From contig NZ_JACXZT010000018.1 in NCBI RefSeq assembly GCF_014779595.1, forward strand, positions 1 to 64,000: a DNA stretch of 64,000 bases, read 5' to 3'. Within the stretch, counting starts at the first letter, position 1, and each line of letters opens with the position of its first letter. Source of the stretch: Halomonas sp. ML-15 (lineage in GTDB: Bacteria; Pseudomonadota; Gammaproteobacteria; Pseudomonadales; Halomonadaceae). The position numbers and the translations under genes were made by a program. This document shows positions 54,795 through 63,388 of the stretch, piece by piece. The notes beneath the pieces were generated by a model. The model searched no databases. It was not told the DNA's origin and saw only the letters and a program-made list of their open reading frames with translations.

Positions 54795-55145
54795 ATGACG
54801 ATTCAAGGTGCACTGACCATTCTGATCTACGCGCTGGCCCCCTTCCTGTGGCTGATCGTAGCCGGAGTAGCGCTGCTGGTGACCATCCAACTGGTTGCTC
54901 GCCTACGCGGCTACCGTACCTTCAGCTATCGCTGCCTGGGTGCCAACCTGGCGGCGCTGGCGGCGGGCCTCACCGGGCTGTGGTGGATACCCGCCTTCAC
55001 CAACTCGCAACTTGCCTACGTGGTTACCGCCTTCGACTGGGTAGCGCTGATCGGGGCAGTGATTGGCCTGGCCATCGCCGCCTGGCTGATACTGCATCCG
55101 CTCAGCTACCTGCTGCGAGGGCGTCGATTAGCAGCGGCCACGTGA
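54795..55145 (+). CDS. Small membrane protein paired with sulfide:quinone reductase, function unknown
   Basis: A 116-residue protein with three to four hydrophobic helices (about 8-33, 48-65, 72-103) and a positively charged C-terminus (RGRRLAAAT). GAGGAGACAGG precedes the ATG. It lies 12 bases after the SQR gene and shares its promoter. I do not recognise the family with confidence. It might anchor the exported SQR to the membrane or help quinone access; this is inference from position. Confidence 0.75.
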   Translation: MTIQGALTILIYALAPFLWLIVAGVALLVTIQLVARLRGYRTFSYRCLGANLAALAAGLTGLWWIPAFTNSQLAYVVTAFDWVALIGAVIGLAIAAWLILHPLSYLLRGRRLAAAT

Positions 55146-55175
55146 TGTTTATCGCCACCCAGTTACTAGACGACG

Positions 55176-55207
55176 ATGCCCCCGCCAGCGCGAGCTGACG
55201 GGGGCAT
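55176..55207. terminator. Bidirectional hairpin between the SQR operon and wrbA
   Basis: A 14-bp stem with one mismatch (ATGCCCCCGCCAGC / GCTGACGGGGGCAT) and a GCGA loop lies between convergent genes. It could end transcription from both sides; there is no clear T tract. Confidence 0.55.
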
Positions 55208-55254
55208 GCTTGCAGCAGCGGATCGAGGCCGCCGCGAGGGTGACGCAGGCTTGA

Positions 55255-55854
55255 TCAGCTCGCCAGCTTGGCGGCGATACCGGCCACGTGCTCGCCCTGG
55301 AAGCGGGCGATCTTCAGTTCGCGCTCATCGGGCTGACGCGAGCCGTCGCCGCCGGCCAGGGTCGCGGCGCCGTATGGCGTACCGCCGCTGACCTTGGAGA
55401 TATCGAACTGCTCCTCGATGCCGTAGCCGATCGGCACGATCACCATGCCGTGGTGGGCCAGGGTGGTCCAGGTCGAAGTGATGGTCATCTCGTCACCGCC
55501 GCCGGTACCGGTGGAAGTGAAGACGCTGGCCACCTTGCCGCGCAGCGCGCCCTTGGCCCACAGGCCGCCGGTCTGGTCGAGGAAGGTGCGCATCTGGCCG
55601 GCCATATTGCCGAAACGGGTCGGCGTGCCGAAGATGATCGCGTCGTAGTCGGCCAGTTCGCCGGGGGAGGCCTCTGGTGTTGTCTGGTCCTGCTGGCCAC
55701 CGGCATTGGCGAACGCCTCGGCGCTCATGGTTTCGGGGACCCGTTTTACGGTCACCTCGACTCCCGCAACTTTGGCGGCGCCTTCGGCCACTGCCTTGGC
55801 CATGGTGTCAATGTGTCCATACATGGAGTAGTAAAGTACCAGTACCTTGGTCAT
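55255..55854 (-). CDS. wrbA: NAD(P)H:quinone oxidoreductase WrbA
   Basis: A 199-residue flavodoxin-like enzyme, the size of E. coli WrbA (198). FMN-binding motifs: [16 protein letters not shown] at the N-terminus, GTPTRFGNM, and [14 protein letters not shown]. It carries out two-electron reduction of quinones, limiting oxidative stress. The ATG at 55854 has GAGG upstream; GTG 55869 gives a longer, less likely form. It is convergent with the SQR operon, so the two quinone enzymes are neighbours but not cotranscribed. Confidence 0.94.
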   Translation of the reverse strand: MTKVLVLYYSMYGHIDTMAKAVAEGAAKVAGVEVTVKRVPETMSAEAFANAGGQQDQTTPEASPGELADYDAIIFGTPTRFGNMAGQMRTFLDQTGGLWAKGALRGKVASVFTSTGTGGGDEMTITSTWTTLAHHGMVIVPIGYGIEEQFDISKVSGGTPYGAATLAGGDGSRQPDERELKIARFQGEHVAGIAAKLAS

Positions 55855-56092
55855 CGCGATAAACCTCACAGCGTTGATTGATGAATAAGCGATACGATAG
55901 CGCAGCCATGAATGAGAAAAAGCGAATGATTTCGACAGCTCGGTGCGATTTTATCGACGCATCCCTGGTCGGGAACCCCTGCTGGCCCCGGGGTGTCTCT
56001 GCCACCACACAACGCGAAGGAGCCTTACCCGTGACAACGACCCTTGTAGCCCAGCGCCGCCGCCATCAGACAGTGTCTCGGCTGCGCCAGGC

Positions 56093-56650
56093 ATGACGCA
56101 GCTGCTTAAGCACCGAAAGCTAGCCCTCGCCGCTCCCACGACCATGGCCCTGCTCCTGGCGGGCTGCACCGGCATGCCCAGCGGCACCCAGCCGGTCACC
56201 GGCTTCGAGCTGGAACGCTACCTGGGACAGTGGTACGAGATCGCGCGCCTGGACCACTCCTTCGAACGCGGCCTGGACTGCGTCACCGCCGACTACTCGA
56301 TGCGCAGCGACGACGGCGTACGCGTCATCAACCGCGGCTACAACCTCGATGAACAGGAGTGGGACGAGGCCGAAGGGCGTGCCTACTTTGTCGATGACGA
56401 GGACGTGGGGCGCCTCAAGGTGAGCTTCTTCGGGCCCTTCTTCGGCGGCTATAATATCCTCGAGCTCGACGACGACTATCAACACGCCCTGGTGTCGGGC
56501 CCCAACCGCAACTATCTGTGGATACTGGCCCGCGCCCCCGAGCTCGATGACGCGACCTACCAACGGCTGCGCGACAGCGCCGAACGCCTCGACTTCGCCG
56601 TCGAAGAGCTGATCGAGGTCGAACAGGGGGAGGCCTGCCCCTCTCGCTGA
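56093..56650 (+). CDS. blc: Outer-membrane lipoprotein Blc (bacterial lipocalin)
   Basis: A 185-residue lipoprotein. The lipobox LAGC places the lipidated cysteine at 25. The lipocalin GxW motif is LGQWYEIARLDHSFERGL (about 45-62), with the typical VINRGYN and FFGGYNILELDDDYQHALV regions. Blc binds lysophospholipids at the outer membrane, useful under envelope stress. The start at 56093 has only a weak upstream site (CCAGG), so the start is uncertain but the lipobox position supports it. A T-tailed terminator follows. Confidence 0.92.
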   Translation: MTQLLKHRKLALAAPTTMALLLAGCTGMPSGTQPVTGFELERYLGQWYEIARLDHSFERGLDCVTADYSMRSDDGVRVINRGYNLDEQEWDEAEGRAYFVDDEDVGRLKVSFFGPFFGGYNILELDDDYQHALVSGPNRNYLWILARAPELDDATYQRLRDSAERLDFAVEELIEVEQGEACPSR

Positions 56651-56655
56651 GGCAC

Positions 56656-56686
56656 GCCGGGTTTTCATTATGGCACCCGGCTTTTT
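56656..56686. terminator. Rho-independent terminator after blc
   Basis: A 7-bp stem GCCGGGT / ACCCGGC with a 12-base loop is followed directly by TTTTT (56682-56686). It is the most classical rho-independent terminator in the window and separates blc from astE. Confidence 0.75.
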
Positions 56687-56771
56687 CACCAGCTCGACGT
56701 GAACGCTTGCCGACATGATCAGTGACTTGGATGGTGGGGCACATCCCGGCCACACGACACGAGATCACGGT

Positions 56772-57770
56772 ATGCTCAGCGACTGGCTCGATTTAACCCT
56801 GGACGGCAACGCCAGCGGCGCCCTTGAGGGCCGCTTGGCATCCGGCAGCTATCGCTGCCACTCCGCCGGCATTCTCGAGCTGACGCCGGACGCCCCCAGC
56901 CCCGGCGCCTTCGCCTGCGTGATCTCCGCCGGTATTCACGGCAATGAAACCGCCCCCATCGAACTGATCGGCGAGCTACTGGCCCGCCTCGAGGCCGGCA
57001 AGCTGTCACTCGGCGCACCGCTGCTGATACTGCTGGGCAATATCCCGGCGATTCGCCAATCGCAGCGCTTTATCAGCACCAATCTCAACCGGCTGTTTCG
57101 CCGCGATCTGGCCCTCGAGGGCGACGAACCCGAGCGAGCGCGGGCGCTGATGGCTAGCGTCGATACCTTCTTCCAGCGCCACGCCGACCGACCGCGACTG
57201 CACTACGACCTGCATACCGCCATCCGCAACAGCCGCTACCCGCGCTTCGTGGTGGAGCCGTTTGCCGATACCAGCACGTCGGCCGAGCAGTGGCAGTGGT
57301 TTGCCGCCGCCGAGATGCAGGCGGTACTCCATCAGCATCAGCGCAGCTGGACCTTTTCCCATTACTCGAAGCACTACCATGGCGCCCAGGCGTTCACCCT
57401 CGAGCTGGGCCGTGTCGCCCCCTTCGGCCACAATGACATGGCCGCCCTGCGACCACTGCGCCACCTGCTCGACGCCCTGCTGGAGGGACGCGAGCCGCCG
57501 CGCGGCGACCCTCGGCGCATGGCCTTCTTCCGTGTCGAGCAGGAGCTGATGCGTCAGGCCGAGGAGTTCAGCCTGTGCTTCGCCGACGATGTGGCCAACT
57601 TCACGGAATTCCCTCCCGGCACTCGCCTGGCCCATGACGCCGTGGCAGGTGACTGCGTGGTCGGCGACCAGCCGCTGGCGGTGGTATTCCCCAATGCCGA
57701 GGTCGAGCTGGGTGCCCGCGCAGCGCTGCTGGTAAAAGCAACCGAGGCACCGGCAGATGGCATCGACTAG
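56772..57770 (+). CDS. astE: Succinylglutamate desuccinylase AstE
   Basis: A 332-residue zinc hydrolase that completes the arginine succinyltransferase pathway, releasing glutamate and succinate. Zinc ligands are His56 and Glu59 (GIHGNETAP) and His148 (HYDLHTAIRNS); the catalytic glutamate is Glu211 in ELGRVAPFG. The other ast genes are not in the window. Its position in front of an ABC transporter of the lysine/arginine/ornithine class supports a role in basic amino-acid use. Confidence 0.93.
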   Translation: MLSDWLDLTLDGNASGALEGRLASGSYRCHSAGILELTPDAPSPGAFACVISAGIHGNETAPIELIGELLARLEAGKLSLGAPLLILLGNIPAIRQSQRFISTNLNRLFRRDLALEGDEPERARALMASVDTFFQRHADRPRLHYDLHTAIRNSRYPRFVVEPFADTSTSAEQWQWFAAAEMQAVLHQHQRSWTFSHYSKHYHGAQAFTLELGRVAPFGHNDMAALRPLRHLLDALLEGREPPRGDPRRMAFFRVEQELMRQAEEFSLCFADDVANFTEFPPGTRLAHDAVAGDCVVGDQPLAVVFPNAEVELGARAALLVKATEAPADGID

Positions 57771-57919
57771 TCGTTCCGTTTAATGATTCACACTTAGGCA
57801 AGATGATTTTCTACATTACAACAACAGCTTGGAGATTTACGATGATCCCCTTCCTCACCACCCAAGACCAACGTCTAACAAAGCTCCCCGAGATCGGCCC
57901 TGTTTGCGGTCTGCTGGCC

Positions 57920-57928
57920 TGGTAGAAT
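57920..57928 (+). promoter_or_regulatory. Extended -10 promoter element before the amino-acid ABC operon
   Basis: TGGTAGAAT is an extended -10 element, 85 bases upstream of the ATPase ATG. It is nearly identical to the element before the GNAT-nitrilase gene (TGCTAGAAT at 26651). No good -35 hexamer is seen. The 242-base gap after astE holds nothing else I could support. Confidence 0.5.
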
Positions 57929-58012
57929 CGCCCCCTTTTCGCGCCAGCCACGCTCACGCTAACCACTCTGAATCAGGGCCCGCCCTCGGCCCATGTACTG
58001 GAGCTCATTGTC

Positions 58013-58783
58013 ATGGCCGCAACGCCAATGCCCCTCGAAGCGCGCAATATCAAGAAGCGCTTCGGCGATACCGAGGTACTCAAAGGTCTCTCGCTGCAAG
58101 CCCACAAGGGCGACGTCATCACCTTGATTGGCGCCTCCGGCTCCGGCAAGAGCACCTTTCTGCGCTGCATGAACCTGCTCGAGCAGCCCGATGAGGGCGA
58201 CCTGCTGATGCACGGCGAAGAGATCCTCTTCAAGCAGACCCGGCGTGGCCGCGAGCCGGCCGACTGGAAACAGGTGGTGCGCATGCGCGCCAAGCTGTCG
58301 ATGGTCTTCCAGAGCTTTAACCTGTGGGCGCATATGACGCTGCTCGAGAACATCATCGAGGCCCCCATCCACGTGCTCGGCAAGCCCAGGAAAGAGGCCA
58401 TCGAGCAGGCCAATGCGCTGCTCGAGCGGGTCGGCCTGACCGCACGGGCCAACGCCTATCCGGCGCAGATGTCGGGTGGCCAGCAGCAGCGTGGAGCGAT
58501 CGCTCGGGCGCTCGCCATGGACCCCGAGGTGATGCTGTTCGACGAGCCCACCTCGGCGCTCGATCCGGAGCTGGTCGGCGATGTGCTCAAGGTGATGCAT
58601 GGCCTGGCCGACGAGGGCCGGACCATGGTGGTGGTGACCCACGAGATGGGCTTTGCACGGGATGTCTCCAGCCAGGTGATCTACCTGCATCAAGGCCTGG
58701 TCGAAGAAGCCGGCCCGCCGCAGGACGTGCTGACCAACCCAAGCTCGCCGCGCCTCAAGCAGTTCCTGGCGCCCAAGTACTGA
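58013..58783 (+). CDS. Basic amino-acid ABC transporter ATPase (HisP/AotP-like)
   Basis: A 256-residue ATPase: Walker A GASGSGKS at 40-47, Q-loop [18 protein letters not shown], signature [16 protein letters not shown], Walker [13 protein letters not shown] and switch histidine in [13 protein letters not shown]. The insertion [23 protein letters not shown] around 75-97 is typical of HisP/AotP. GGAG lies upstream of the ATG. First gene of the operon with two permeases and three binding proteins. Confidence 0.94.
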   Translation: MAATPMPLEARNIKKRFGDTEVLKGLSLQAHKGDVITLIGASGSGKSTFLRCMNLLEQPDEGDLLMHGEEILFKQTRRGREPADWKQVVRMRAKLSMVFQSFNLWAHMTLLENIIEAPIHVLGKPRKEAIEQANALLERVGLTARANAYPAQMSGGQQQRGAIARALAMDPEVMLFDEPTSALDPELVGDVLKVMHGLADEGRTMVVVTHEMGFARDVSSQVIYLHQGLVEEAGPPQDVLTNPSSPRLKQFLAPKY

Positions 58784-58799
58784 CCGCGGGAGATTTCCC

Positions 58800-59501
58800 A
58801 TGCTTGACCTGCAAGGCTATGGCCCGCGGCTGATCGAAGGCGCCGGGGTCACCATTTCGCTGGCGCTGCTGTCGCTGATCCTGGCCATCGTGCTGGGGCT
58901 GCTCACCGCCAGCGCCAAGATGTCGCGCAGCTGGCTGCTGCACAAGCTCGCCACCCTCTACACCACGGTGATCCGTGGCGTGCCCGATCTGGTGCTGATG
59001 ATGCTGCTGTTCTTCGGCGGCCAGATGGCCCTCAACGTGGCCACCGACGCCCTCTACGACCGCTTCGGGGTGGACTGGTACATCAATCTCAACGCCTTTG
59101 CCGCCGGGGTGATCACCATCGGCTTCATCTTCGGCGCCTATATGGGCGAGACCTTTCGCGGTGCCTTCCTGGCCGTCGACGGCGGCCAGATCGAGGCCGG
59201 TAAAGCCTACGGCATGAGCGACTGGCTGGTGTTCCGACGCATCCGCTTCCCGCTGATGATGCGCCACGCCCTGCCCGGCCTCTCCAACAACTGGATGGTA
59301 CTGCTCAAGACCACCGCGCTGGTCTCGGTAATCGGCCTCTCGGATATGGTGCGGGTGGCCGCCGAGGCGTCCCGCGCCACCCATGAGCCCTTTACCTTCC
59401 TGCTGCCAGTCGCGGCCATCTACCTGCTGATCGCCAGCGTCTCGGAGTGGCTCTTCGCGCGGCTGCAGAAGCGCTACAACGTCGGCTTCGGAGGGCACTG
59501 A
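58800..59501 (+). CDS. Basic amino-acid ABC transporter permease (HisQ/AotQ-like)
   Basis: A 233-residue permease with about five helices and the polar amino-acid transporter EAA loop QIEAGKAYGMSDWLVFRRIRFPLMMRHALPG. The IRGVPDLVLMMLLFFGGQM segment matches HisQ/ArtQ-type permeases. It is 16 bases after the ATPase gene and one base before the second permease. Confidence 0.93.
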   Translation: MLDLQGYGPRLIEGAGVTISLALLSLILAIVLGLLTASAKMSRSWLLHKLATLYTTVIRGVPDLVLMMLLFFGGQMALNVATDALYDRFGVDWYINLNAFAAGVITIGFIFGAYMGETFRGAFLAVDGGQIEAGKAYGMSDWLVFRRIRFPLMMRHALPGLSNNWMVLLKTTALVSVIGLSDMVRVAAEASRATHEPFTFLLPVAAIYLLIASVSEWLFARLQKRYNVGFGGH

Positions 59502-59502
59502 C

Positions 59503-60225
59503 ATGGAACTCACGACCTGGTTTACCGACCTGCTCGACGGCAACCTGATCTTCACCCCGCAGACCCTGGGTTACTACTGGGACGGCCTGGTGACCACCTC
59601 CCAACTGGTGTTCCTGTCGCTGCTCGCCGGCCTGGTACTGGCAGTACCGCTGGCCATCGGCCGCAGCTCCCGGCACCGCTGGATCAGCCTGCCGATCTAC
59701 GCCTACACCTATGTCTTCCGCGGCACCCCGCTGCTGATCCAGCTCTATATCATCTACTACGGGGTGGTGTTCGTGGACGGCATCCAGGAGTCGATCTTCT
59801 GGCCGCTGCTGCGTGAAGCCTTCTTCCCGGCGCTGATCGCCTTCACCCTCAATACCGCCGCCTATACCACCGAGATATTCCGCGGCGCGATCAAGGCCAC
59901 CGCCCGCGGCGAGATCGAGGCGGCCCGCGCCTACGGCATGTCCAACGCCCTGATGATGCGACGTATCGTGCTACCCAGTGCCTTTCGTCGCGCGCTGCCG
60001 GCCTACGGCAACGAGGTGATCTTCATGCTCCACGCCAGCGCGATTGCCAGCGTGGTCACGCTGATGGACCTGACCGGGGCAGCACGCTTCGTCTATGCGC
60101 GTTTCTATGCGCCGTTCGAGGCCTTCCTGTTCGTGGCGGCGATCTACCTGTGCCTGACCTTCGCCATCCTCTACTTCTTCCGCTTTCTCGAGAAGCGGCT
60201 GCTGGCGCACCTCAGGCCGGCATGA
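59503..60225 (+). CDS. Basic amino-acid ABC transporter permease (HisM/AotM-like)
   Basis: A 240-residue permease with about five helices. RGTPLLIQLYIIYYG and the EAA loop EIEAARAYGMSNALMMRRIVLPSAFRRALPAYGNE identify the HisM/AotM class. It starts right after the preceding stop. Together with HisQ-type and HisP-type partners it forms one importer that could be served by all three following binding proteins. Confidence 0.93.
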   Translation: MELTTWFTDLLDGNLIFTPQTLGYYWDGLVTTSQLVFLSLLAGLVLAVPLAIGRSSRHRWISLPIYAYTYVFRGTPLLIQLYIIYYGVVFVDGIQESIFWPLLREAFFPALIAFTLNTAAYTTEIFRGAIKATARGEIEAARAYGMSNALMMRRIVLPSAFRRALPAYGNEVIFMLHASAIASVVTLMDLTGAARFVYARFYAPFEAFLFVAAIYLCLTFAILYFFRFLEKRLLAHLRPA

Positions 60226-60360
60226 CGGTGACGCCGTCAAACGAGCGTTGGGAAATTGGCCTGGCAAGGCCACTTTCCCTCTTCCGGCTCACCGCGTGCT
60301 GCGCTAATGTAGCCGAGTTCTCACCTTCGGGTGACCCCGACAACAACAGGGAAATGCACC

Positions 60361-61131
60361 ATGAAAAAACTGCTTACCATCTCGATTCTCGGCGCTGCCA
60401 TGGTCGCCGGCACCGCCCAGGCCCGCGATTACGACCACGTGCGCTTCGGCGTCGACGTGCCCTACGAGCCGATGGAGTACCGCACCCCGGACGGTGAACT
60501 GACCGGTTTCGATATCGACCTGGGCAACGCCCTGTGCGAGGAGATCGGCATCACCTGCGAGTGGATCGTACAGGAGTGGGACGGCATCATCCCCGGCCTG
60601 ATGTCGCGCAACTATGACGCCATCATGTCGTCGATGACCATCAACGACGAGCGTCGCCAGACGGTGCTCTTCTCCGACCCCTACTTCACTCCGCCGTCGG
60701 CCTGGTTCGCGCCAGCAGACAGCGAGCTTGAAGACGCCACCGAAGAGAGCCTCGACGGCAAGACCATCGGCGTGCAGCGCGGTACCCTGCAGGACAACTT
60801 CGCCACCGACATGTTTGGCAGCGTGGCCAGCGTCAGCCGCTACTCCACCGCCGACGACATGGTGCTGGACATGGAAGCCGGGCGCCTGGATATCCTGTTC
60901 CTCGACTACCCGGTGGGCAAGTCGACGCTGCTCGACAGCGAAAGCCGCGACTACAAAGTCGTCGGCGAGATGCTCACCGAGCCCAAGGAGTACTTCGGTG
61001 ACGGCTTCGGCATCGCCTTCCGCCAGCGCGACGAGGCGCTCGCCGAGCGCTTCAACGAGGCCTTGGCCACCCTGCAGGACGACGGCACCTACGACGAGAT
61101 CTACGAGCGCTATTTCAGCGACGACGAGTAA
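60361..61131 (+). CDS. Basic amino-acid-binding protein, paralogue 1 (ArgT/AotJ-like)
   Basis: A 256-residue periplasmic family-3 binding protein with a signal peptide ending at AQA-RD (about 20). It carries the LAO-type pattern FGVDVPYEPMEYRTPDGELTGFDIDLGNALC with the disulfide-like Cys pair in ALCEEIGITCEW. It is very acidic. A promoter-length gap of 135 bases separates it from the permease. Closest relatives are the paralogues at 61248 and 62533. Confidence 0.93.
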   Translation: MKKLLTISILGAAMVAGTAQARDYDHVRFGVDVPYEPMEYRTPDGELTGFDIDLGNALCEEIGITCEWIVQEWDGIIPGLMSRNYDAIMSSMTINDERRQTVLFSDPYFTPPSAWFAPADSELEDATEESLDGKTIGVQRGTLQDNFATDMFGSVASVSRYSTADDMVLDMEAGRLDILFLDYPVGKSTLLDSESRDYKVVGEMLTEPKEYFGDGFGIAFRQRDEALAERFNEALATLQDDGTYDEIYERYFSDDE

Positions 61132-61184
61132 TCTCGCGATGCGCTCCCGGCCCCGCCGGGCGCGTTTCTCCACCTGCCGTTGCC

Positions 61185-61210
61185 GCCGGCCTTGCGCCTG
61201 CAAGGCCGGC
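61185..61210 (+). promoter_or_regulatory. Intercistronic hairpin between binding-protein paralogues 1 and 2
   Basis: A perfect 10-bp stem (GCCGGCCTTG / CAAGGCCGGC) with a 6-base loop; a smaller CCCGGC-CCC-GCCGGG hairpin precedes it at 61146-61160. There is no T tract immediately after. It has the same position and kind as the other hairpins behind binding-protein genes. Confidence 0.6.
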
Positions 61211-61247
61211 ACCGCTTATCTTTATTCACAATAATAAGGACGTTTCC

Positions 61248-62015
61248 ATGTACCGCTATCTTGGCATCACCCTGCTTGGCGCCGCCCTGGTCGCCGGCAG
61301 CGCCCAGGCCCGCGACAGCTACGACCACGTGCGTTTTGGCGTCGACGTGCCCTACGAGCCGATGGAGTACCGCACTGCGGACGGTGAGCTGACCGGCTTC
61401 GACATCGACCTGGGCAACGCCCTGTGCGAGCAGATGGGCATCACCTGCGAATGGATCGAGCAGCAGTGGGACGGCATCATTCCCGGCCTGATGGCACGCA
61501 ACTACGACGCCATCATGTCGTCGATGACTATCAACGAGGAGCGCCGGGAGCAGGTACTGTTTTCCGATGCCTACCTGACGGTCCCCTCGGCCTGGTTCGC
61601 TCCCGAAGAGAGCGAGATCGACACCCCTGACGAGCAGACCCTCGACGGCCTGACCCTCGGCGTGCAGCGCGGCACCCTGCAGGACAGCTACGCCACCGAC
61701 TTCTACGGCGACGTGGCCAATGTGCGCCGCTACGCCACCGCCGACGACATGCTGCTCGACATGGAGTCGGGGCGTCTCGATCTGGTATTCGTCAACTATC
61801 CGGTGGGCAAGACCACCCTGCTCGACAGCGAGCGCGGCGACTATCGCGTGGTCGGCGAGATGATTCGCGAGCCCTACGAGTATTTCGGTGACGGCATCGC
61901 CATCGCCTTCCGGCCCCGCGACGAGGCACTCGCCGAGCGCTTCAACGAGGCGCTTGCCGAACTCCAGGAGAGCGGCGTCTACGACGAAATTCACGACCGC
62001 TACTTCAGCGAATAA
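61248..62015 (+). CDS. Basic amino-acid-binding protein, paralogue 2
   Basis: A 255-residue family-3 binding protein, nearly collinear with paralogue 1. VRFGVDVPYEPMEYRTADG and the C-terminal DEALAERFNEAL are shared; the signal peptide ends at AQA-RD. It has the same cysteine pair (ALCEQMGITCEW). Differences cluster in the segment after GQRGTLQD-like residues, where ligand contacts lie. AAGGACG precedes the ATG. The high likeness points to a recent tandem duplication. Confidence 0.93.
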   Translation: MYRYLGITLLGAALVAGSAQARDSYDHVRFGVDVPYEPMEYRTADGELTGFDIDLGNALCEQMGITCEWIEQQWDGIIPGLMARNYDAIMSSMTINEERREQVLFSDAYLTVPSAWFAPEESEIDTPDEQTLDGLTLGVQRGTLQDSYATDFYGDVANVRRYATADDMLLDMESGRLDLVFVNYPVGKTTLLDSERGDYRVVGEMIREPYEYFGDGIAIAFRPRDEALAERFNEALAELQESGVYDEIHDRYFSE

Positions 62016-62532
62016 GCCAGGGTACCGCGCCTGAAGATCGGCCCCGCCGTGAGGCGGAGCGCTTGACAGGCGCGGCCCGATCACGCATGTTTTCACGGTG
62101 GTTTCGACACCTGCAGAGGTTCACTTCCATGACCGTCCACCCCAGGATCGTCCAGACGAGTTTCGTTGAGAGCTTCTATCTCAGCGAATGGTTCGACGAA
62201 TAGCCCTCTCCCTCGGCCAGCCCTGGCCACTCGGCACTCCTGTGCCTGATACCGCTACTGCCGTCGCGATAAAGACACCTCTGGATTAACCCAGGACGTG
62301 ATTCGCTGACGCTACCCGCGGCCAACTCAACGCGTGACCAACAATCACAAGCTGCCACCGCGCGGCGACCTAGGCTCTGTCTGAAAAGTCGACGAGCGAG
62401 GGTCAGACAAGGCAAAAATCGGTGAGAAGACGGAGTTTACGGGTTGTAAATGAGTGCTTTGAGCCGATTTTTAACGCCGTATGGCCGAGCGCAGGCAGTT
62501 CTCGGACAAAGCCTAGACCTATGGAGATTCCC
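62016..62532 (+). other. Gap between binding-protein paralogues 2 and 3
   Basis: This 517-base gap begins with a structured segment at 62036-62082 (outer GATCGG / CCGATC, inner CCGCC-GTGA-GGCGG). It also has a 24-codon frame (62129-62203, GAGG 9 bases before the ATG) that I cannot support as a gene, and a MITE at 62373-62513. Nothing else recognisable was seen. Confidence 0.7.
62373..62513. mobile_element. MITE of the IS5/IS427 type, 141 bp
   Basis: The 17-bp terminal inverted repeats GGCTCTGTCTGAAAAGT and GGCTTTGTCCGAGAACT (13 of 17 matching) are flanked by TA on both sides (371-372 and 514-515), within CTAG-like target text. It has no coding capacity. Internal hairpins: AAAAATCGG (62414-62422) pairs with CCGATTTTT (62464-62472), and TTTAC / GTAAA at 62436-62450. 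The ends match the IS at 1-108, so a related transposase could move it. It stops 19 bases before the paralogue 3 ATG. Confidence 0.85.
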
Positions 62533-63318
62533 ATGCATTATTCCATGCTGCTGCTGAGCGCTACGCTCGGCGCCACCCTGATCACCGGCACCGCTCAAGC
62601 TCGCGACTACGACGAGGTTCGCCTCGGCGTTGATATTCCCTACGAACCCTTCATGTACCGCCAGGCCGACGGCGAACTGACCGGCTTCGAGATCGAACTC
62701 GGCGAGGCCGTCTGCGACTATCTCGACATCACCTGCAGCTGGGTCGAGCAGGACTGGGACGGCATCATTCCCGGCCTGATGGCGCGCAACTACGACGCCA
62801 TCATGTCGTCGATGGCGATCACCGAGGAGCGCGCCCAGCGAGTGCTGTTCTCCGAGCCCTACTACACCACCCCCAGTGCTTGGATCACCACCCACGAGCA
62901 TGATATCGATATCGATGATCGCGACAGCCTTGCTGGTCTGACGGTGGGCGTTCAGCGCGCTACCCTGCAGGACAACTACGTCACCGAACTGTATGGCGAC
63001 GTACTCGATATTCGCCGCTATACCGGTGTCGACGACGTGGTCACCGACCTGCGCGCCGGGCGCCTCGATCTGAGCTTCATGGACTACCCGATCGCCGAGT
63101 CGGCCATCGAGATCGACACCGAAGGTAGTGACTTCCAGCGCATCAGCGACTTTATCAAGGAGCCCGAGCATATCTTCGGCCAAGGCGTCGGCGTCGCCTT
63201 CCGCCCCCGTGACGAGGCCCTCGCGGAGCGCTTCAACGAGGCCCTGGCGGCACTCAAGGAGGACGGCACCTATGATGAGATCATGCAGCGGTACTTCAGC
63301 TACGACGTAAAACTCTAA
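62533..63318 (+). CDS. Basic amino-acid-binding protein, paralogue 3 (divergent)
   Basis: A 261-residue family-3 binding protein with a signal peptide ending at AQA-RD. It is clearly related to paralogues 1 and 2 but more divergent (VRLGVDIPYEPFMYRQADG, TTHEHDIDIDDRDSLAG in the hinge region, GVQRATLQD instead of GVQRGTLQD), so its ligand may differ. The Cys pair is kept (AVCDYLDITCSW). GGAG lies 7 bases before the ATG. The MITE upstream leaves only 19 bases of native leader. Confidence 0.92.
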   Translation: MHYSMLLLSATLGATLITGTAQARDYDEVRLGVDIPYEPFMYRQADGELTGFEIELGEAVCDYLDITCSWVEQDWDGIIPGLMARNYDAIMSSMAITEERAQRVLFSEPYYTTPSAWITTHEHDIDIDDRDSLAGLTVGVQRATLQDNYVTELYGDVLDIRRYTGVDDVVTDLRAGRLDLSFMDYPIAESAIEIDTEGSDFQRISDFIKEPEHIFGQGVGVAFRPRDEALAERFNEALAALKEDGTYDEIMQRYFSYDVKL

Positions 63319-63330
63319 CGTCACTCGCCC

Positions 63331-63364
63331 CCCATGGCGCCGGCTAGATGGCCGGCGTCATGGG
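63331..63364 (+). promoter_or_regulatory. Hairpin after binding-protein paralogue 3
   Basis: A 14-bp stem with one mismatch (CCCATGGCGCCGGC / GCCGGCGTCATGGG) and a 6-base loop, 12 bases after the stop. There is no T tract. It continues the pattern of hairpins behind binding-protein genes and lies before the peptidase gene. Confidence 0.6.
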
Positions 63365-63388
63365 TGATCTGCCTCCCAGAGAACTGCC

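Noticed and set aside
57842-57925. 27-codon frame with GGAG upstream between astE and the ABC ATPase gene
   Set aside because: Its stop overlaps the extended -10 promoter element and the peptide has no run of a regulatory amino acid, so a leader-peptide role is not supported.
62129-62203. 24-codon frame with GAGG upstream between binding-protein paralogues 2 and 3
   Set aside because: Possible small peptide, but there is no likeness to anything known and no other evidence than the ribosome-like site.
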